A stretch of 64,000 nucleotides of DNA. Origin: Streptomyces ambofaciens ATCC 23877 (lineage in GTDB: Bacteria > Actinomycetota > Actinomycetes > Streptomycetales > Streptomycetaceae). Below are positions 19,337 to 28,417 of the stretch, piece after piece. Position numbers and translations under genes: made by a program. Every line of letters begins with the position of its first letter. Within the stretch, counting starts at the first letter, position 1. The DNA is taken from the NCBI RefSeq assembly GCF_001267885.1, contig NZ_CP012382.1, positions 2,653,001 through 2,717,000 of the forward strand, written 5' to 3'. The notes beneath the pieces were generated by a model that was not told the origin of the DNA, did not search any database, and saw only the letters and a list, made by a program, of their open reading frames with translations.

Positions 19337-20302
19337 TCAGCCCGTCTTCTTCTGCGTGGACGCGGCCGTCTTCTTGGCGGCGGCCGTCTTCTTGCTCCGG
19401 CTGCGCCCGGAAGCGGCCGGCCGGCTGGCGGACGCCTTCTTCGCGGCGCTGCTCTTGGCCGTGGTTTTCTTGGCCGTGGTCTTCTTGGCCGCACTCTTCT
19501 TGGCCGTGCTCTTCTTGGCCGTGCTCTTCTTGGCCGTGCTCTTGGGAGTGGTGCTCTTCGTGGCGGCCCTCTTGGCGGGGCTCGCCCCCGCGGAGCTCGA
19601 CCTGGCCGCACCGGACTTGGCCGCGCCGGACTTGGCCGCGCCCGACCTGGCGGTCGTCTTCTTGGCGGCACCGCTCCCCGCCGAGGCGGTCTTCGCGGCG
19701 CTGATCTTGGTGGCCGTCTGCTGGGCGGCGCCGGACTCGGCGGTGCCCGCCTTCGCGGCGCTGCCCTTTGCGGCCTGGCTCTTGCGGCCCGCGGCCTGCG
19801 TGCCCGACGTCTTCTTCGCGGAACTCCGCCGCGCCCCGCTCTTCGCGGCCGCACCGGCTCCGGCCGCCCCCGTCCCACTCGTACGGGAGTCCGCGGCACC
19901 GGACTCCGCCGTACGGGACCGCGCCGCGCCCGCCCCGGTGGCGGCGGCCGTACCGGACGTCCGCGCGCCGCGGGCCCGAGCGCCACCGCCGGAGGCCTCC
20001 GCGCCGTTCTGCAGCACCCGTGCGGCCTCCGCCTCCGGCGACTCCTGCGGTCGCGGCCGGGTCAGCCACGCCACCGCCGCCCCGGTGGCCGCCACCGGCC
20101 ACTCGACCAGCCCGACGACGCCCAGCACCCCGGCCCCCGTGTACACGAGAGCGCGCCGCCCGCGCGGCGACACGGCTCCCACCTTGTCCAGTGCGCCTTC
20201 GGCGACCCTGCCGACCGTCCCGGCGCCCGGGACCTTCCGCAGCGCCGACGCGGCCGCGTGCAACGGCCTCGGGAGCGTCTGCGCCGACTTCTGCTCAGCC
20301 AT
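19337..20302 (-). CDS. Histone H1-like Lys/Ala-rich protein with hydrophobic segment
   Basis: 321 aa. Residues ~50-85 include a hydrophobic stretch (ALVYTGAGVLGVVGLVEWPV and following), which could be membrane-associated. From about residue 110 the protein is low-complexity Ala/Ser/Gly, then dense S/T-A-K-K repeats (KSTAKKSTAKKSTAKK), resembling the basic tail of eukaryotic H1 and of bacterial HU-fusion proteins. Such tails bind nucleic acid or polyanions. It is the first gene of a pair with the giant P-type ATPase. No HU domain is present. Function unknown. Confidence 0.7.
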   Translation of the reverse strand: MAEQKSAQTLPRPLHAAASALRKVPGAGTVGRVAEGALDKVGAVSPRGRRALVYTGAGVLGVVGLVEWPVAATGAAVAWLTRPRPQESPEAEAARVLQNGAEASGGGARARGARTSGTAAATGAGAARSRTAESGAADSRTSGTGAAGAGAAAKSGARRSSAKKTSGTQAAGRKSQAAKGSAAKAGTAESGAAQQTATKISAAKTASAGSGAAKKTTARSGAAKSGAAKSGAARSSSAGASPAKRAATKSTTPKSTAKKSTAKKSTAKKSAAKKTTAKKTTAKSSAAKKASASRPAASGRSRSKKTAAAKKTAASTQKKTG

Positions 20303-20446
20303 GACTGTTCGTCCTCGCCCTGTGCATGCTGTGGAAATCCTGGAACATCACCTTCCGCACAACTCCGGGTTCCCGCACCTCGGGCGCTCACCCCGGGGGA
20401 CACCCATATGCACCCGGGACTTCCCCGTCCGGACCTCCTGACGAAA

Positions 20447-20456
20447 GGTCTGGACC
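20447..20456. promoter_or_regulatory. DasR-like operator (dre)
   Basis: GGTCTGGACC at 20447-20456, in the context AAAGGTCTGGACCAAG, differs by one base from the GGTCTAGACC core that DasR binds in front of chitin and N-acetylglucosamine genes. It lies about 50 bp upstream of a chitinase remnant, which fits its known targets. Confidence 0.6.
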
Positions 20457-20507
20457 AAGCGTGTCATGTCTACGACACCTCCCCGCACCCCCACCGGGAG
20501 GCCCGGC

Positions 20508-20813
20508 ATGGTCCGCCGCACGCTCCGTCTGCTCGCCGCCGCACTGGCGGCCACCGTCCTCACCCCACTGGGGAGCGCCACCGCGTCCGCCACCCCGCCT
20601 TCCACCCGGACGGCCCACCCGACGGCCTCCCGGGTGGCCTCCCCCGCCGCCGACACCTGCGCCGTGAAGTCGAAGCCCGCCGGCGCCCTGGTCGCCCAGG
20701 CCTGGAACCACTACGGCGGCGCCCTCAAGGGCCTGATGACCTGGTCGCTCAACTGGGACGGCTCCAGGAACGGGACCTTCGGCGACAACGCCAGGGCGTT
20801 GCAGGGACGTTGA
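20508..20813 (+). pseudogene. Internally deleted secreted chitinase (GH18) remnant
   Basis: A 101-aa frame with a well-placed Shine-Dalgarno (GGGAGG). The N-terminus is a good Sec signal (MVRRTLRLLAAALAATVL, cleavage after ASA). After a short Thr/Pro linker, the last ~45 residues (AWNHYGGALKGLMTWSLNWD, then GTFGDNARAL) look like the final strand and C-terminus of GH18 chitinases, including the conserved barrel-end Trp. The catalytic DxxDxDxE segment is absent. I interpret it as a chitinase whose middle was deleted in frame. It is still translatable, so a small secreted product is possible. A DasR-like site upstream supports the chitinase origin. Confidence 0.6.
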
Positions 20814-20842
20814 TTCCCCACAGGACCCCGATCCGACCCCAG

Positions 20843-20910
20843 CCCCGGCCCCGGCACCGGCCCCGGCCCCGGCCCCGGCCCCCGGGAGCCTGCCCCCGGG
20901 AGCCTGCCCG
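20843..20910. repeat. GGCCCC hexamer tract and 14-bp duplication
   Basis: A run of about six CGGCCC/GGCCCC hexamers, then two copies of CCCGGGAGCCTGCC, lies between the chitinase remnant and the convergent LysE gene. G/C-rich self-complementary sequence that could act as a terminator. Confidence 0.6.
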
Positions 20911-20921
20911 GGCGCCGGGCC

Positions 20922-21536
20922 CTACCGGGCCGTGAACGCCAGCTTCGCCCCCAGCGCCACGAACGACCCGGCGAAGCTCCGCCGCAGCCACGCCATCACC
21001 CGCGGCCGGGAGAGGACGTGGCTGCGCACGGACGCGGCCAGGACGCCGTACGCGGCGAACACGACGAAGGTCACCACCATGAACACGCCGCCCAGCAGCA
21101 GCATCCGCGGCAGGGCACCGGCCTGGCCCGGGTCCACGAACTGGGGCAGGAAGGCGAAGAAGAACAGCGTCAGTTTCGGGTTGAGGAGGTTGATCAGCAC
21201 GCCGCGCAGGATCACCCGCCCCGCCGGGACGGGCTTGCCCCGCTCGGCGGCCACCGTGAGCGCCTCCCGGTCCCGGAGCGTGGCCCACGCCATGTACAGC
21301 AGGTAGGCCACACCGGCGTACTTGAGGACCTGGAAGGCGGTGGCGCTGGCGTGCAGCACCGCCGCGACGCCGGTGACAGTGGCGAGCAGGTGCGGCACGA
21401 TGCCGAGCGCGCATCCGAGGGCGGCGACGACGCTCGCGCGGCGACCGCGCGAGAGGGCGGCGGCGAGGGTGTAGACGACCCCGGTGCCGGGGGTCGCGAC
21501 GACCACGAGGGTGGTCAGCAGGAAGGCGATACTCAT
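20922..21536 (-). CDS. LysE/RhtB-family amino-acid exporter
   Basis: 204 aa from ATG 21536. The frame continues upstream, but MSIAFLLTTLVVVATPGTGV is the characteristic LysE N-terminus, with PGTGV in place of the more common PGP. Five to six membrane segments and the conserved LRGVLINLLNPKLTLFFFAF loop are present. The family exports basic or neutral amino acids or homoserine lactones; the substrate here is not predictable. It follows glyS on the same strand but a strong hairpin separates them. Confidence 0.88.
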   Translation of the reverse strand: MSIAFLLTTLVVVATPGTGVVYTLAAALSRGRRASVVAALGCALGIVPHLLATVTGVAAVLHASATAFQVLKYAGVAYLLYMAWATLRDREALTVAAERGKPVPAGRVILRGVLINLLNPKLTLFFFAFLPQFVDPGQAGALPRMLLLGGVFMVVTFVVFAAYGVLAASVRSHVLSRPRVMAWLRRSFAGSFVALGAKLAFTAR

Positions 21537-21628
21537 GAGGACCACCCTGGAACGCGGCCGGCCCGCCTCACAGGGCCAATGGGCCACCGGCATCGGGGAC
21601 CACTCGCCGCGGGCCCACCGACGACGAA

Positions 21629-21666
21629 GCCCACCCGCCGTCCGACCGGGTCGGAGGCGGGTGGGC
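21629..21666 (-). terminator. glyS terminator hairpin
   Basis: GCCCACCCGCC (21629-21639) pairs exactly with GGCGGGTGGGC (21656-21666), and TCCGA/TCGGA extend the stem inside the loop. It begins about 50 bp after the glyS stop. Confidence 0.7.
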
Positions 21667-21718
21667 GAAGGTCAGGGGTCCCGGGAGCGGAGCCCCCGGT
21701 ACACCGACCGGGGGAACG

Positions 21719-23101
21719 TCAGCAGCCGACCAGGCGCGAGGCCAGGTACCCCTCGATCTGGTCCAGCGACACCCGCTCCTGCTTCATGGTGTCCCGCTCC
21801 CGCACGGTCACCGCGTTGTCGTCCAGCGTGTCGAAGTCGACGGTGACGCAGAACGGCGTCCCGATCTCGTCCTGGCGCCGGTACCGGCGCCCGATCGCAC
21901 CGGCGTCGTCGAAGTCGATGTTCCAGTTCTGCCGCAGCGCCTGGGCGAGCCCCTTGGCCTTGGGCGACAGCTCGGGGTTGCGGGACAGCGGCAGCACCGC
22001 GACCTTCACCGGGGCGAGGCGCGGGTCGAGGCGCAGCACGGTGCGCTTCTCCAGCTTGCCCTTGGCGTTCGGCGCCTCGTCCTCCACGTACGCGTCGAGG
22101 AGGAAGGCCAGCATCGCCCGGCCGACACCGGCCGCCGGCTCGATGACGTACGGCGTCCAGCGCTCCTGGGCCTCCTGGTCGTAGTAGGAGAGGTCCTGGC
22201 CGGAGGCCTTCGCGTGCGACGAGAGGTCGTAGTCCGTCCGGTTGGCGACACCCTCCAGCTCGCCCCACTCGCTGCCGCCGAACGAGAAGCGGTACTCGAT
22301 GTCGGCGGTGCGCTTGGAGTAGTGGGAGAGCTTCTCGGCCGGGTGCTCGTACCAGCGCATGTTCTCCTCACGGAGACCGAGGCCGGTGTACCAGTTCCAG
22401 CGCTGCTCCATCCAGTACTCCTGCCACTTCTCGTCCTCGCCCGGCTTGACGAAGAACTCCATCTCCATCTGCTCGAACTCGCGGGTGCGGAAGATGAAGT
22501 TGCCGGGCGTGATCTCGTTGCGGAAGGACTTGCCCATCTGGGCGATGCCGAACGGCGGCTTGCGGCGCGAAGTGGTCTGCACCTGGGCGAAGTTGGTGAA
22601 GATGCCCTGGGCGGTCTCGGGCCGCAGGTAGGCGACGGAGCCGCTGTCCTGGGTCGGGCCGAGGTGGGTGGAGAGCAGACCGGAGAACTGCTTGGGCTCC
22701 GTGAAGGTGCCCTTGTTGCCGCAGTTGGGGCAGTTGAGGTCGGCCAGGCCGTTCTCCGGGGCCTTGCCCTTCTTCTCCTCGTACGCCTCCTCCAGGTGGT
22801 CCGCGCGGAACCGCTTGTGGCAGGAGGTGCACTCGGTCAGCGGGTCCGTGAAGGTGGCGACGTGACCGGAGGCCACCCAGACCTCCGGGGCCAGGATGAC
22901 GGAGGAGTCGAGACCGACGACGTCCTCGCGCGAGGTGACCATGTAGCGCCACCACTGGCGCTTGAGGTTCTCCTTGAGCTCGACACCCAGCGGTCCGTAG
23001 TCCCAGGCGGCACGCTGACCGCCGTAGATCTCACTGCACGGGAAAACGAAGCCACGGCGCTTGCTCAGGCTGACGATGGTGTCGATCTTGTCGGCGGCCA
23101 C
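21719..23101 (-). CDS. glyS: Glycine--tRNA ligase
   Basis: A 460-aa class II homodimeric glycyl-tRNA synthetase of the eukaryote-like single-chain type. Visible are [15 protein letters not shown] at the start, a Cys4 zinc insertion (CTSCHKRF and CPNCGNKG), [13 protein letters not shown] (class II motif), [21 protein letters not shown] (motif 2) and [18 protein letters not shown] (motif 3). Charges tRNA-Gly in the cytoplasm. Divergent from znuA. Its neighbourhood next to the zinc-uptake genes fits a zinc-dependent enzyme, though that could be chance. Confidence 0.96.
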   Translation of the reverse strand: MAADKIDTIVSLSKRRGFVFPCSEIYGGQRAAWDYGPLGVELKENLKRQWWRYMVTSREDVVGLDSSVILAPEVWVASGHVATFTDPLTECTSCHKRFRADHLEEAYEEKKGKAPENGLADLNCPNCGNKGTFTEPKQFSGLLSTHLGPTQDSGSVAYLRPETAQGIFTNFAQVQTTSRRKPPFGIAQMGKSFRNEITPGNFIFRTREFEQMEMEFFVKPGEDEKWQEYWMEQRWNWYTGLGLREENMRWYEHPAEKLSHYSKRTADIEYRFSFGGSEWGELEGVANRTDYDLSSHAKASGQDLSYYDQEAQERWTPYVIEPAAGVGRAMLAFLLDAYVEDEAPNAKGKLEKRTVLRLDPRLAPVKVAVLPLSRNPELSPKAKGLAQALRQNWNIDFDDAGAIGRRYRRQDEIGTPFCVTVDFDTLDDNAVTVRERDTMKQERVSLDQIEGYLASRLVGC

Positions 23102-23269
23102 GGTGCTCTCTTCATTACGACGACGGTGACGGACTGGTGCGGCGCGAAGCGCCTCGATGGGGGGTGGTGGTCGGGAGACGGGCGGGCGAAGCGAGGTGCT
23201 TCCAGAGAATGATTCAGGTTACCGGCGCGGGCCGCCCCCCGGCCAAATCGGGGGCCCTCGGACGCTTTG

Positions 23270-23307
23270 TTGACAACGGTTTCCATATTTGTTGAAAATG
23301 AGTGTCA
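23270..23307 (+). promoter_or_regulatory. znuA promoter with overlapping Zur box
   Basis: TTGACA at 23270-23275 is a good -35. Seventeen bases later comes a -10-like TGAAAA, which is part of TGAAAATGAGTGTCA (23293-23307). That 15-mer has TGA/TCA ends and matches the streptomycete Zur box pattern. The box reaches into the znuA start codon at 23307, so the mRNA would be nearly leaderless and repression would be direct occlusion. Confidence 0.65.
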
Positions 23308-24296
23308 TGAACGTACGACGACGCCGCATATCCGGCATAGCAGTCACCGCGGCCGCCGCGCTCGGCCTCGGGACCCTCTCCGCCTGCTCCAGCGACGGCT
23401 CGGCGGCGGGCAAGTCCGGCAACACCGACAAGTTCGACGTCGTCGCGTCGTTCTACCCCATGGCCTTCCTCGCCGAGCAGATCGGCGGCGACCGCGTCAG
23501 CGTGACCAGTCTGACCCAGCCCGGCCAGGAACCGCACGACCTGGAGATCAGCGCCAAGCAGCGCGCGCAGCTGGAGGAGACGGACGCCGCGCTCTTCCTC
23601 AAGGGCCTGCAGCCCTCCGCCGACGAGGCCATCGCCCAGTCCGGGGCCAAGACGAAGATCGACGCGGCGACGCTGACCTCCCTGGAGGAGCACGGCGCCG
23701 AGGTCGGCGGCCACGCGGACGAGCACGGGCACGAGCACGCCGAGGAGGAGCACGGCCACGACCACGGCGAAGGAAGCGAGGACCCCCACATCTGGCTCGA
23801 CCCGGTCAAGTACGCCGAGGTCGCCGAGGGGGTCGGCAAGGCCTTCGAGAAGGCGGACCCGGACCACGCCGCGGAGTACAAGAAGAACACCGAGGCCCTG
23901 GTCGCCAAGCTGGACGGCCTGAACACCGCGTTCGAGACCGGGCTGAAGGACACGAAGACGAAGACCTTCATCACCACGCACGCCGCCTTCGGCTACCTCG
24001 CCGAGCGCTACGGCCTCACCGAGGAGGCCATCAGCGGCCTCAGCCCCGAGTCCGAGCCCAGCGCCGCCCGGGTCAAGGAGCTCGCGAAGACGGCCAAGGC
24101 CGACGGCGTCTCCACGATCTTCTACGAGACGCTCGTCAGCGACGAGACCGCGCAGACCGTCGCCCGGGACGCCGGTCTGAAGACGGACGTCCTCGACCCG
24201 GTCGAGGGCATCACCGACCAGTCCCGCGGCGACGACTACTTCCAGGTCATGGAAGCCAACCTCAAGGCCCTGCGGACGGCCCTGGGCACCAAGTGA
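23307..24296 (+). CDS. znuA: Zinc ABC transporter substrate-binding lipoprotein
   Basis: 329 aa from ATG 23307; an in-frame ATG at 23298 is possible. Lipoprotein signal with lipobox LSAC. Cluster A-I binding-protein fold (VVASFYPMAFLAEQIGGDRV) with the conserved metal histidines in PGQEPHDLE and THAAFGYL, and a His/Asp/Glu-rich loop (HGHEHAEEEHGHDHGE) that is typical of zinc rather than manganese binders. It captures Zn2+ outside the membrane for ZnuCB. First gene of znuACB-zur, under a Zur box. Confidence 0.94.
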   Translation: MNVRRRRISGIAVTAAAALGLGTLSACSSDGSAAGKSGNTDKFDVVASFYPMAFLAEQIGGDRVSVTSLTQPGQEPHDLEISAKQRAQLEETDAALFLKGLQPSADEAIAQSGAKTKIDAATLTSLEEHGAEVGGHADEHGHEHAEEEHGHDHGEGSEDPHIWLDPVKYAEVAEGVGKAFEKADPDHAAEYKKNTEALVAKLDGLNTAFETGLKDTKTKTFITTHAAFGYLAERYGLTEEAISGLSPESEPSAARVKELAKTAKADGVSTIFYETLVSDETAQTVARDAGLKTDVLDPVEGITDQSRGDDYFQVMEANLKALRTALGTK

Positions 24297-24325
24297 CCGA
24301 CCAGACCGATCAACCGGAGGGTGGC

Positions 24326-25093
24326 ATGACCGAGCCCGTCATCTCGCTTCGCGGCGTCCGCGCCGAACTCGGCTCACGCCCCGTCCTGCGCGGCATCGAC
24401 CTCACCGTGCGCCGCGGCGAGGTCGTCGCACTGCTCGGCGCCAACGGCTCGGGCAAGTCCACGGCCGTGCGCACGGTCATCGGCCAGGTACCGGTCACCG
24501 CCGGGGCGATCGAGCTGTTCGACACCCCGCGGCGCCGCTTCCGCGACTGGGCGCGCGTGGGCTACGTCCCGCAGCGCACCACGGCCGCGGGCGGCGTCCC
24601 CGCCACGGTGACCGAGGTCGTCTCCTCGGGCCGCCTCTCCCGGGCCCGCTTCGGCGTCCTGCGCAAGGCCGACCACGAGGCCGTGCGCCGCGCCCTCGAC
24701 CTGGTCGGCATGGCGGACCGGGCCAAGGACTCCGTGGACGCCCTCTCCGGCGGCCAGCACCAGCGGGTCCTGATCGCCCGCGCGCTCGCCGCCGAACCCG
24801 AGCTGCTGATCATGGACGAGCCGATGGCGGGCGTCGACCTGGCCAGCCAGCAGGTCCTGGCCGACACCCTGCGCGAGCAGGTCGCGGCCGGCACCACCGT
24901 CCTGCTCGTCCTGCACGAACTGGGCCCCCTGGAGCCCCTGATCGACCGCGCGGTGGTGCTCCGCGACGGCTGCGTGCTGCACGACGGCCCGCCGCCGAAG
25001 GCGGTCGGCCAGCACGCGCTGCCCGGCCACGACCACGTCCACCCGCACGCACCGGCGGGCGCCGAACCGATCCGCACGGGACTGCTGAGCTGA
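24326..25093 (+). CDS. znuC: Zinc ABC transporter ATP-binding protein
   Basis: 255 aa from ATG 24326, with GGAGG 5 bases upstream. Walker A is GANGSGKST, the ABC signature is ALSGGQHQRV, Walker B is LLIMDEP, and the switch histidine is in LVLHELGPL. The C-terminal tail is His-rich (GHDHVHPHAP), which may sense or bind zinc. Its TGA overlaps the znuB ATG by one base, so the two are coupled. Confidence 0.95.
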   Translation: MTEPVISLRGVRAELGSRPVLRGIDLTVRRGEVVALLGANGSGKSTAVRTVIGQVPVTAGAIELFDTPRRRFRDWARVGYVPQRTTAAGGVPATVTEVVSSGRLSRARFGVLRKADHEAVRRALDLVGMADRAKDSVDALSGGQHQRVLIARALAAEPELLIMDEPMAGVDLASQQVLADTLREQVAAGTTVLLVLHELGPLEPLIDRAVVLRDGCVLHDGPPPKAVGQHALPGHDHVHPHAPAGAEPIRTGLLS

Positions 25094-25995
25094 TGGAAAT
25101 CCTGAACTACGCCTTCATGCAGCGGGCGCTGCTGGCGGCCGTCCTGGTCGGCATCACCGCCCCCGCCGTCGGCATCTACCTGGTCCAGCGCCGCCAGGCC
25201 CTCATGGGCGACGGCATCGGCCACGTGGCGATGACCGGTGTCGGCCTCGGCTTCCTGCTCACCTGGTCCCCGGTGTGGATGGCCACCCTGGTGTCCGTGC
25301 TCGGCGCGGTCCTCATGGAGCTGATCCGCTGGTACGGCAGGACCCGCGGCGACATCGCCCTCGCCATGCTCTTCTACGGCGGCATGGCGGGCGGTGTGAT
25401 GTTCATCAACCTCGCGCCGACGGGTTCCAACGCCAACCTCACCTCGTACCTCTTCGGCTCCCTCTCGACGGTGTCCGAATCGGACGTCACCGCGATCTGC
25501 CTGCTGGCGGGCTTCGTGGTCCTCGTCACCGTCGGCCTGCGCCGCCAGCTGTTCGCGGTCAGCCAGGACGAGGAGTTCGCCCGGGTCACCGGCCTGCCGG
25601 TGCGCGCGCTGAACCTGCTCACCGCCGTCACCGCCGCCGTGACCGTGACGGTCGCGATGCGCGTCGTCGGGCTGCTGCTGGTGTCGGCGCTGATGGTGGT
25701 CCCGGTGGCCGCGGCCCAGCAGCTCACGCGCAGCTTCGCCGCCACCTTCGCCGTCGCCGTCGCCATCGGCGTCAGCGTGACGATCGGCGGCACGGTCACC
25801 TCGTACTACCAGGACGTCCCGCCCGGCGCGACCATCGTGCTGCTCACCATCGGAGCGTTCGTCCTGCTGACCGCGCTGGCCGTGCCGCTGGCCCGCCGAC
25901 GCGCGCGGGCGGCCGCCGCGGCGGAGCCCTCCGGGGATCCGACGGAATGCAAGATTCCGGCCACTCGGGGGGCCGGCGACGAGTTGGGTGTCTGA
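25093..25995 (+). CDS. znuB: Zinc ABC transporter permease
   Basis: 300-aa ABC-3 family permease with about eight membrane helices. MQRALLAAVLVGITAPAVGIYLVQRRQALMGDGIGHVAMTG is the usual start of the family, and GLLLVSALMVVPVAAAQ is the conserved late helix pair. Forms the membrane channel for ZnuC and ZnuA. Starts on the znuC stop. Confidence 0.95.
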   Translation: MEILNYAFMQRALLAAVLVGITAPAVGIYLVQRRQALMGDGIGHVAMTGVGLGFLLTWSPVWMATLVSVLGAVLMELIRWYGRTRGDIALAMLFYGGMAGGVMFINLAPTGSNANLTSYLFGSLSTVSESDVTAICLLAGFVVLVTVGLRRQLFAVSQDEEFARVTGLPVRALNLLTAVTAAVTVTVAMRVVGLLLVSALMVVPVAAAQQLTRSFAATFAVAVAIGVSVTIGGTVTSYYQDVPPGATIVLLTIGAFVLLTALAVPLARRRARAAAAAEPSGDPTECKIPATRGAGDELGV

Positions 25996-26054
25996 CTGCC
26001 GCCCGGCCGGGCTGGCACAATGGCCCGGCAAGCCGCAGACCTGAGGAGGAACCG

Positions 26055-26474
26055 GTGACGACCGCTGGACCGCCCGTGAAGGGCCGCGCCACCCGGCAGC
26101 GGGCCGCCGTGTCGGCGGCCCTCCAGGAGGTCGAGGAGTTCCGCAGCGCTCAGGAGCTCCACGACATGCTCAAGCACAAGGGCGACTCCGTCGGGCTCAC
26201 CACGGTCTACCGCACCCTGCAGTCCCTCGCCGACGCCGGCGAGGTCGACGTCCTGCGCACCGCCGACGGCGAGTCCGTCTACCGCCGCTGCTCCAGCGAC
26301 GACCACCACCACCATCTGGTCTGCCGCACCTGCGGCAAGGCGGTCGAGGTCGAGGGCCCCGCGGTGGAGAAGTGGGCGGAGGCCATCGCCGCCGAGCACG
26401 GCTACGTCAACGTCGCACACACGGTGGAGATCTTCGGCACCTGCGCGGACTGCGCGAGGGCCTCCGGCGGTTGA
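26055..26474 (+). CDS. zur: Zinc uptake regulator (Fur family)
   Basis: 139-aa zinc-responsive repressor from GTG 26055, with GAGGAGG 6-8 bases upstream. Winged-helix region TRQRAAVSAALQEVEEFRSAQ and TTVYRTLQSLADAGEVDV; metal sites SSDDHHHHLVC, the structural CxxC in CRTCG, and a second CxxC in GTCADCA. It lies 59 bp after znuB and probably represses the upstream znu genes through the box at 23293-23307. Confidence 0.95.
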   Translation: MTTAGPPVKGRATRQRAAVSAALQEVEEFRSAQELHDMLKHKGDSVGLTTVYRTLQSLADAGEVDVLRTADGESVYRRCSSDDHHHHLVCRTCGKAVEVEGPAVEKWAEAIAAEHGYVNVAHTVEIFGTCADCARASGG

Positions 26475-26477
26475 GCC

Positions 26478-26505
26478 GGGGGCCGGGGCTGCGCCCCGGA
26501 CCCCC
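26478..26505. terminator. zur/uppS convergent terminator
   Basis: GGGGG (26478-26482) and CCCCC (26501-26505) enclose GGGGC/GCCCC (26485-26489 and 26493-26497) with a TGC loop, starting directly after the zur stop and followed by TTCTC. Confidence 0.65.
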
Positions 26506-26532
26506 TTCTCATCGGCCTGAACGGCCTCGTCC

Positions 26533-27384
26533 TCACACGCCGGACGGGCTGGAGCCTTCCGTCCGGCCCTCCATGGCCAGCAGCTCCTCGTTGGGGATCG
26601 CGCCGCCGAAGCGCCGGTCCCGGGAGGCGAACTCCAGGCACGCCCGCCACAGGTCCCGCCGGTCGAAGTCCGGCCACAGCACGTCCTGGAACACCATCTC
26701 CGCGTACGCGCTCTGCCACAGCAGGTAGTTCGACGTGCGCTGCTCGCCGCTCGGCCGCAGGAACAGGTCCACGTCCGGCATGTCCGGGTAGTACAGGTAC
26801 TTCGCGAGGGTCTTCTCGTTCACCTTCGACGGGTCGAGCCGCCCGGCCCGCACGTCCTCGGCGAGGGCCTGCGCCGCGTCGGCGATCTCGGCACGCCCGC
26901 CGTAGTTCATGCAGAAGTACAGCGTGAGCCGGTCGTTGCCCTTGGTCTGCTCCTGGGCGATCTGGAGCTCCTTGGCGACCGACTTCCACAGCTTGGGCAT
27001 CCGCCCCACCCAGCGCACCCTGATCCCCAGCTCGTCGAGCTGGTCGCGGGTCCTGCGGATGAAGTCCCGGTTGAAGTTCATCAGGAAGCGCACCTCGTCC
27101 GGCGACCGCTTCCAGTTCTCGGTGGAGAAGGCGTACAGCGAGATGTTGCGCACGCCCATCTCGATGCCGCCCTGGAGCACGTCCAGCACCCGCTCGGCCC
27201 CGACCTTGTGCCCCTCGGTGCGCGGCAGCCCGCGCTCCTTGGCCCAGCGCCCGTTGCCGTCCATGACGATCGCCACATGCTCCGGTACCAGCTCACCGAG
27301 CCTCGGGGGCCGCGCGCCGGACGGGTGCGGCTCCGGCGTCCTGTAGTCCCGGCGCTGACGCCCCAGGATCCCGCGTACGGCCAT
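26533..27384 (-). CDS. uppS: Isoprenyl (undecaprenyl-type) diphosphate synthase
   Basis: 283-aa cis-prenyltransferase that builds the polyprenyl diphosphate carrier for cell-wall synthesis. The signature [20 protein letters not shown] carries the catalytic Asp and binding Arg; [23 protein letters not shown] and [19 protein letters not shown] follow. In streptomycetes chain length may be C50-C55. It is 42 bp downstream of recO on the same strand, the usual actinobacterial order. Confidence 0.94.
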   Translation of the reverse strand: MAVRGILGRQRRDYRTPEPHPSGARPPRLGELVPEHVAIVMDGNGRWAKERGLPRTEGHKVGAERVLDVLQGGIEMGVRNISLYAFSTENWKRSPDEVRFLMNFNRDFIRRTRDQLDELGIRVRWVGRMPKLWKSVAKELQIAQEQTKGNDRLTLYFCMNYGGRAEIADAAQALAEDVRAGRLDPSKVNEKTLAKYLYYPDMPDVDLFLRPSGEQRTSNYLLWQSAYAEMVFQDVLWPDFDRRDLWRACLEFASRDRRFGGAIPNEELLAMEGRTEGSSPSGV

Positions 27385-27426
27385 GTGTCTCTCGTCTCCT
27401 CGTGCTGATCTCTTTGCCAGGTCGTT

Positions 27427-28176
27427 CTAGGACTTCTCGACGTACCGCAGGGAGCGCAGGCCGCGCTCCAGGTGCCAGTGCAGGTACGCGGACACCAGCC
27501 CGCTGCCCTCCCGGACGTACCGCGACTCGCACGCGTCCGCGGTCCCCCAGTCTCCCGTGAGCAGCGCCCCGAGCAGTTCCAGGGCCTGCGGCGAGGGTAC
27601 GACGCTGCCGGGCACCCGGCAGTCGGCGCAGACGGAGCCGCCCGAGCCGACCGAGAAGAACCGGTTCGGACCGGGCATGCCGCACTTCGCGCAGTCCCCG
27701 AAGGTCGGGGCGTACCCGTTCACCGCGAGGGAGCGCAGCAGGAAGGCGTCCAGCACGAGGTTCGGCGCGTGCTCGCCCCGGGCGAGGGTCCGCAGCGCGC
27801 CGACCAGCAGCAGGTACTGCTGCACCGCCGGCTCCCCCTCGTGGTCCGTGAACCGCTCGGCCGTCTCCAGCATGGCCGTCCCGGCGGTGTACCGCCCGTA
27901 GTCGGTGACGATCCCGCCGCCGTACGGCGCGATGGTCTCGCTCTGCGTGCACAGCGGCAGCCCGCGCCCGACCAGCTCGCTGCCCTTGGAGAAGAACTGC
28001 ACGTCCACGTGCGAGAAGGGCTCCAGCCGCGCCCCGAACTTCGACTTCGTCCGCCGCACCCCGCGCGCCACGGCGCGTACGCGTCCGTGACCGCGCGTGA
28101 GCAAGGTGATGATCCGGTCCGCCTCACCCAGCTTCTGGGTGCGCAGCACGATGCCGTCGTCGCGGAACAGACTCAT
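27427..28176 (-). CDS. recO: DNA repair protein RecO
   Basis: 249 aa from ATG 28176, giving MSLFRDDGIVLRTQKLGEAD, the standard RecO start; the frame runs further upstream but overlaps the next gene. An N-terminal OB fold is followed by a helical domain and a Cys4 zinc site (CAKCG and CADCR). RecO loads RecA onto gaps with RecR. Probably co-transcribed with uppS. Confidence 0.93.
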   Translation of the reverse strand: MSLFRDDGIVLRTQKLGEADRIITLLTRGHGRVRAVARGVRRTKSKFGARLEPFSHVDVQFFSKGSELVGRGLPLCTQSETIAPYGGGIVTDYGRYTAGTAMLETAERFTDHEGEPAVQQYLLLVGALRTLARGEHAPNLVLDAFLLRSLAVNGYAPTFGDCAKCGMPGPNRFFSVGSGGSVCADCRVPGSVVPSPQALELLGALLTGDWGTADACESRYVREGSGLVSAYLHWHLERGLRSLRYVEKS

Positions 28177-28198
28177 GACGACCATTCTCGCGCATGCT

Positions 28199-28417
28199 TC
28201 AAGGCACCTCGCCACGACTTCGGGCGTTGGTGTACGCCATCGCCGCGCTGAGCCGCTCGGCCGGGGTGGCGTGGCGTACGTCACCCGGCACGGCGTCCCA
28301 CTCCCGGCCCCCGCCGTACGGCCGCATCTGGACGTACGGTCCCTCGTGCCCCATGACGACGCCGACCCGTCCGCTGCGGAGGTCGACGGCGTAGGACCCG
28401 ACCGGCGGCATCATCAT
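28199..28417 (-). CDS. Small conserved protein of the XRE/DUF397-type locus
   Basis: 72 aa. Three consecutive ATGs (28417, 28414, 28411) precede PPVGSYAVDLRSGRVGVVMG. The segment GPYVQMRPYGGGREWD is typical of a small Streptomyces family found beside XRE regulators and other small proteins; it has no assigned activity. The start overlaps the stop of the upstream 68-aa gene (ATGA). Its former regulator next door is broken. Confidence 0.65.
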   Translation of the reverse strand: MMMPPVGSYAVDLRSGRVGVVMGHEGPYVQMRPYGGGREWDAVPGDVRHATPAERLSAAMAYTNARSRGEVP

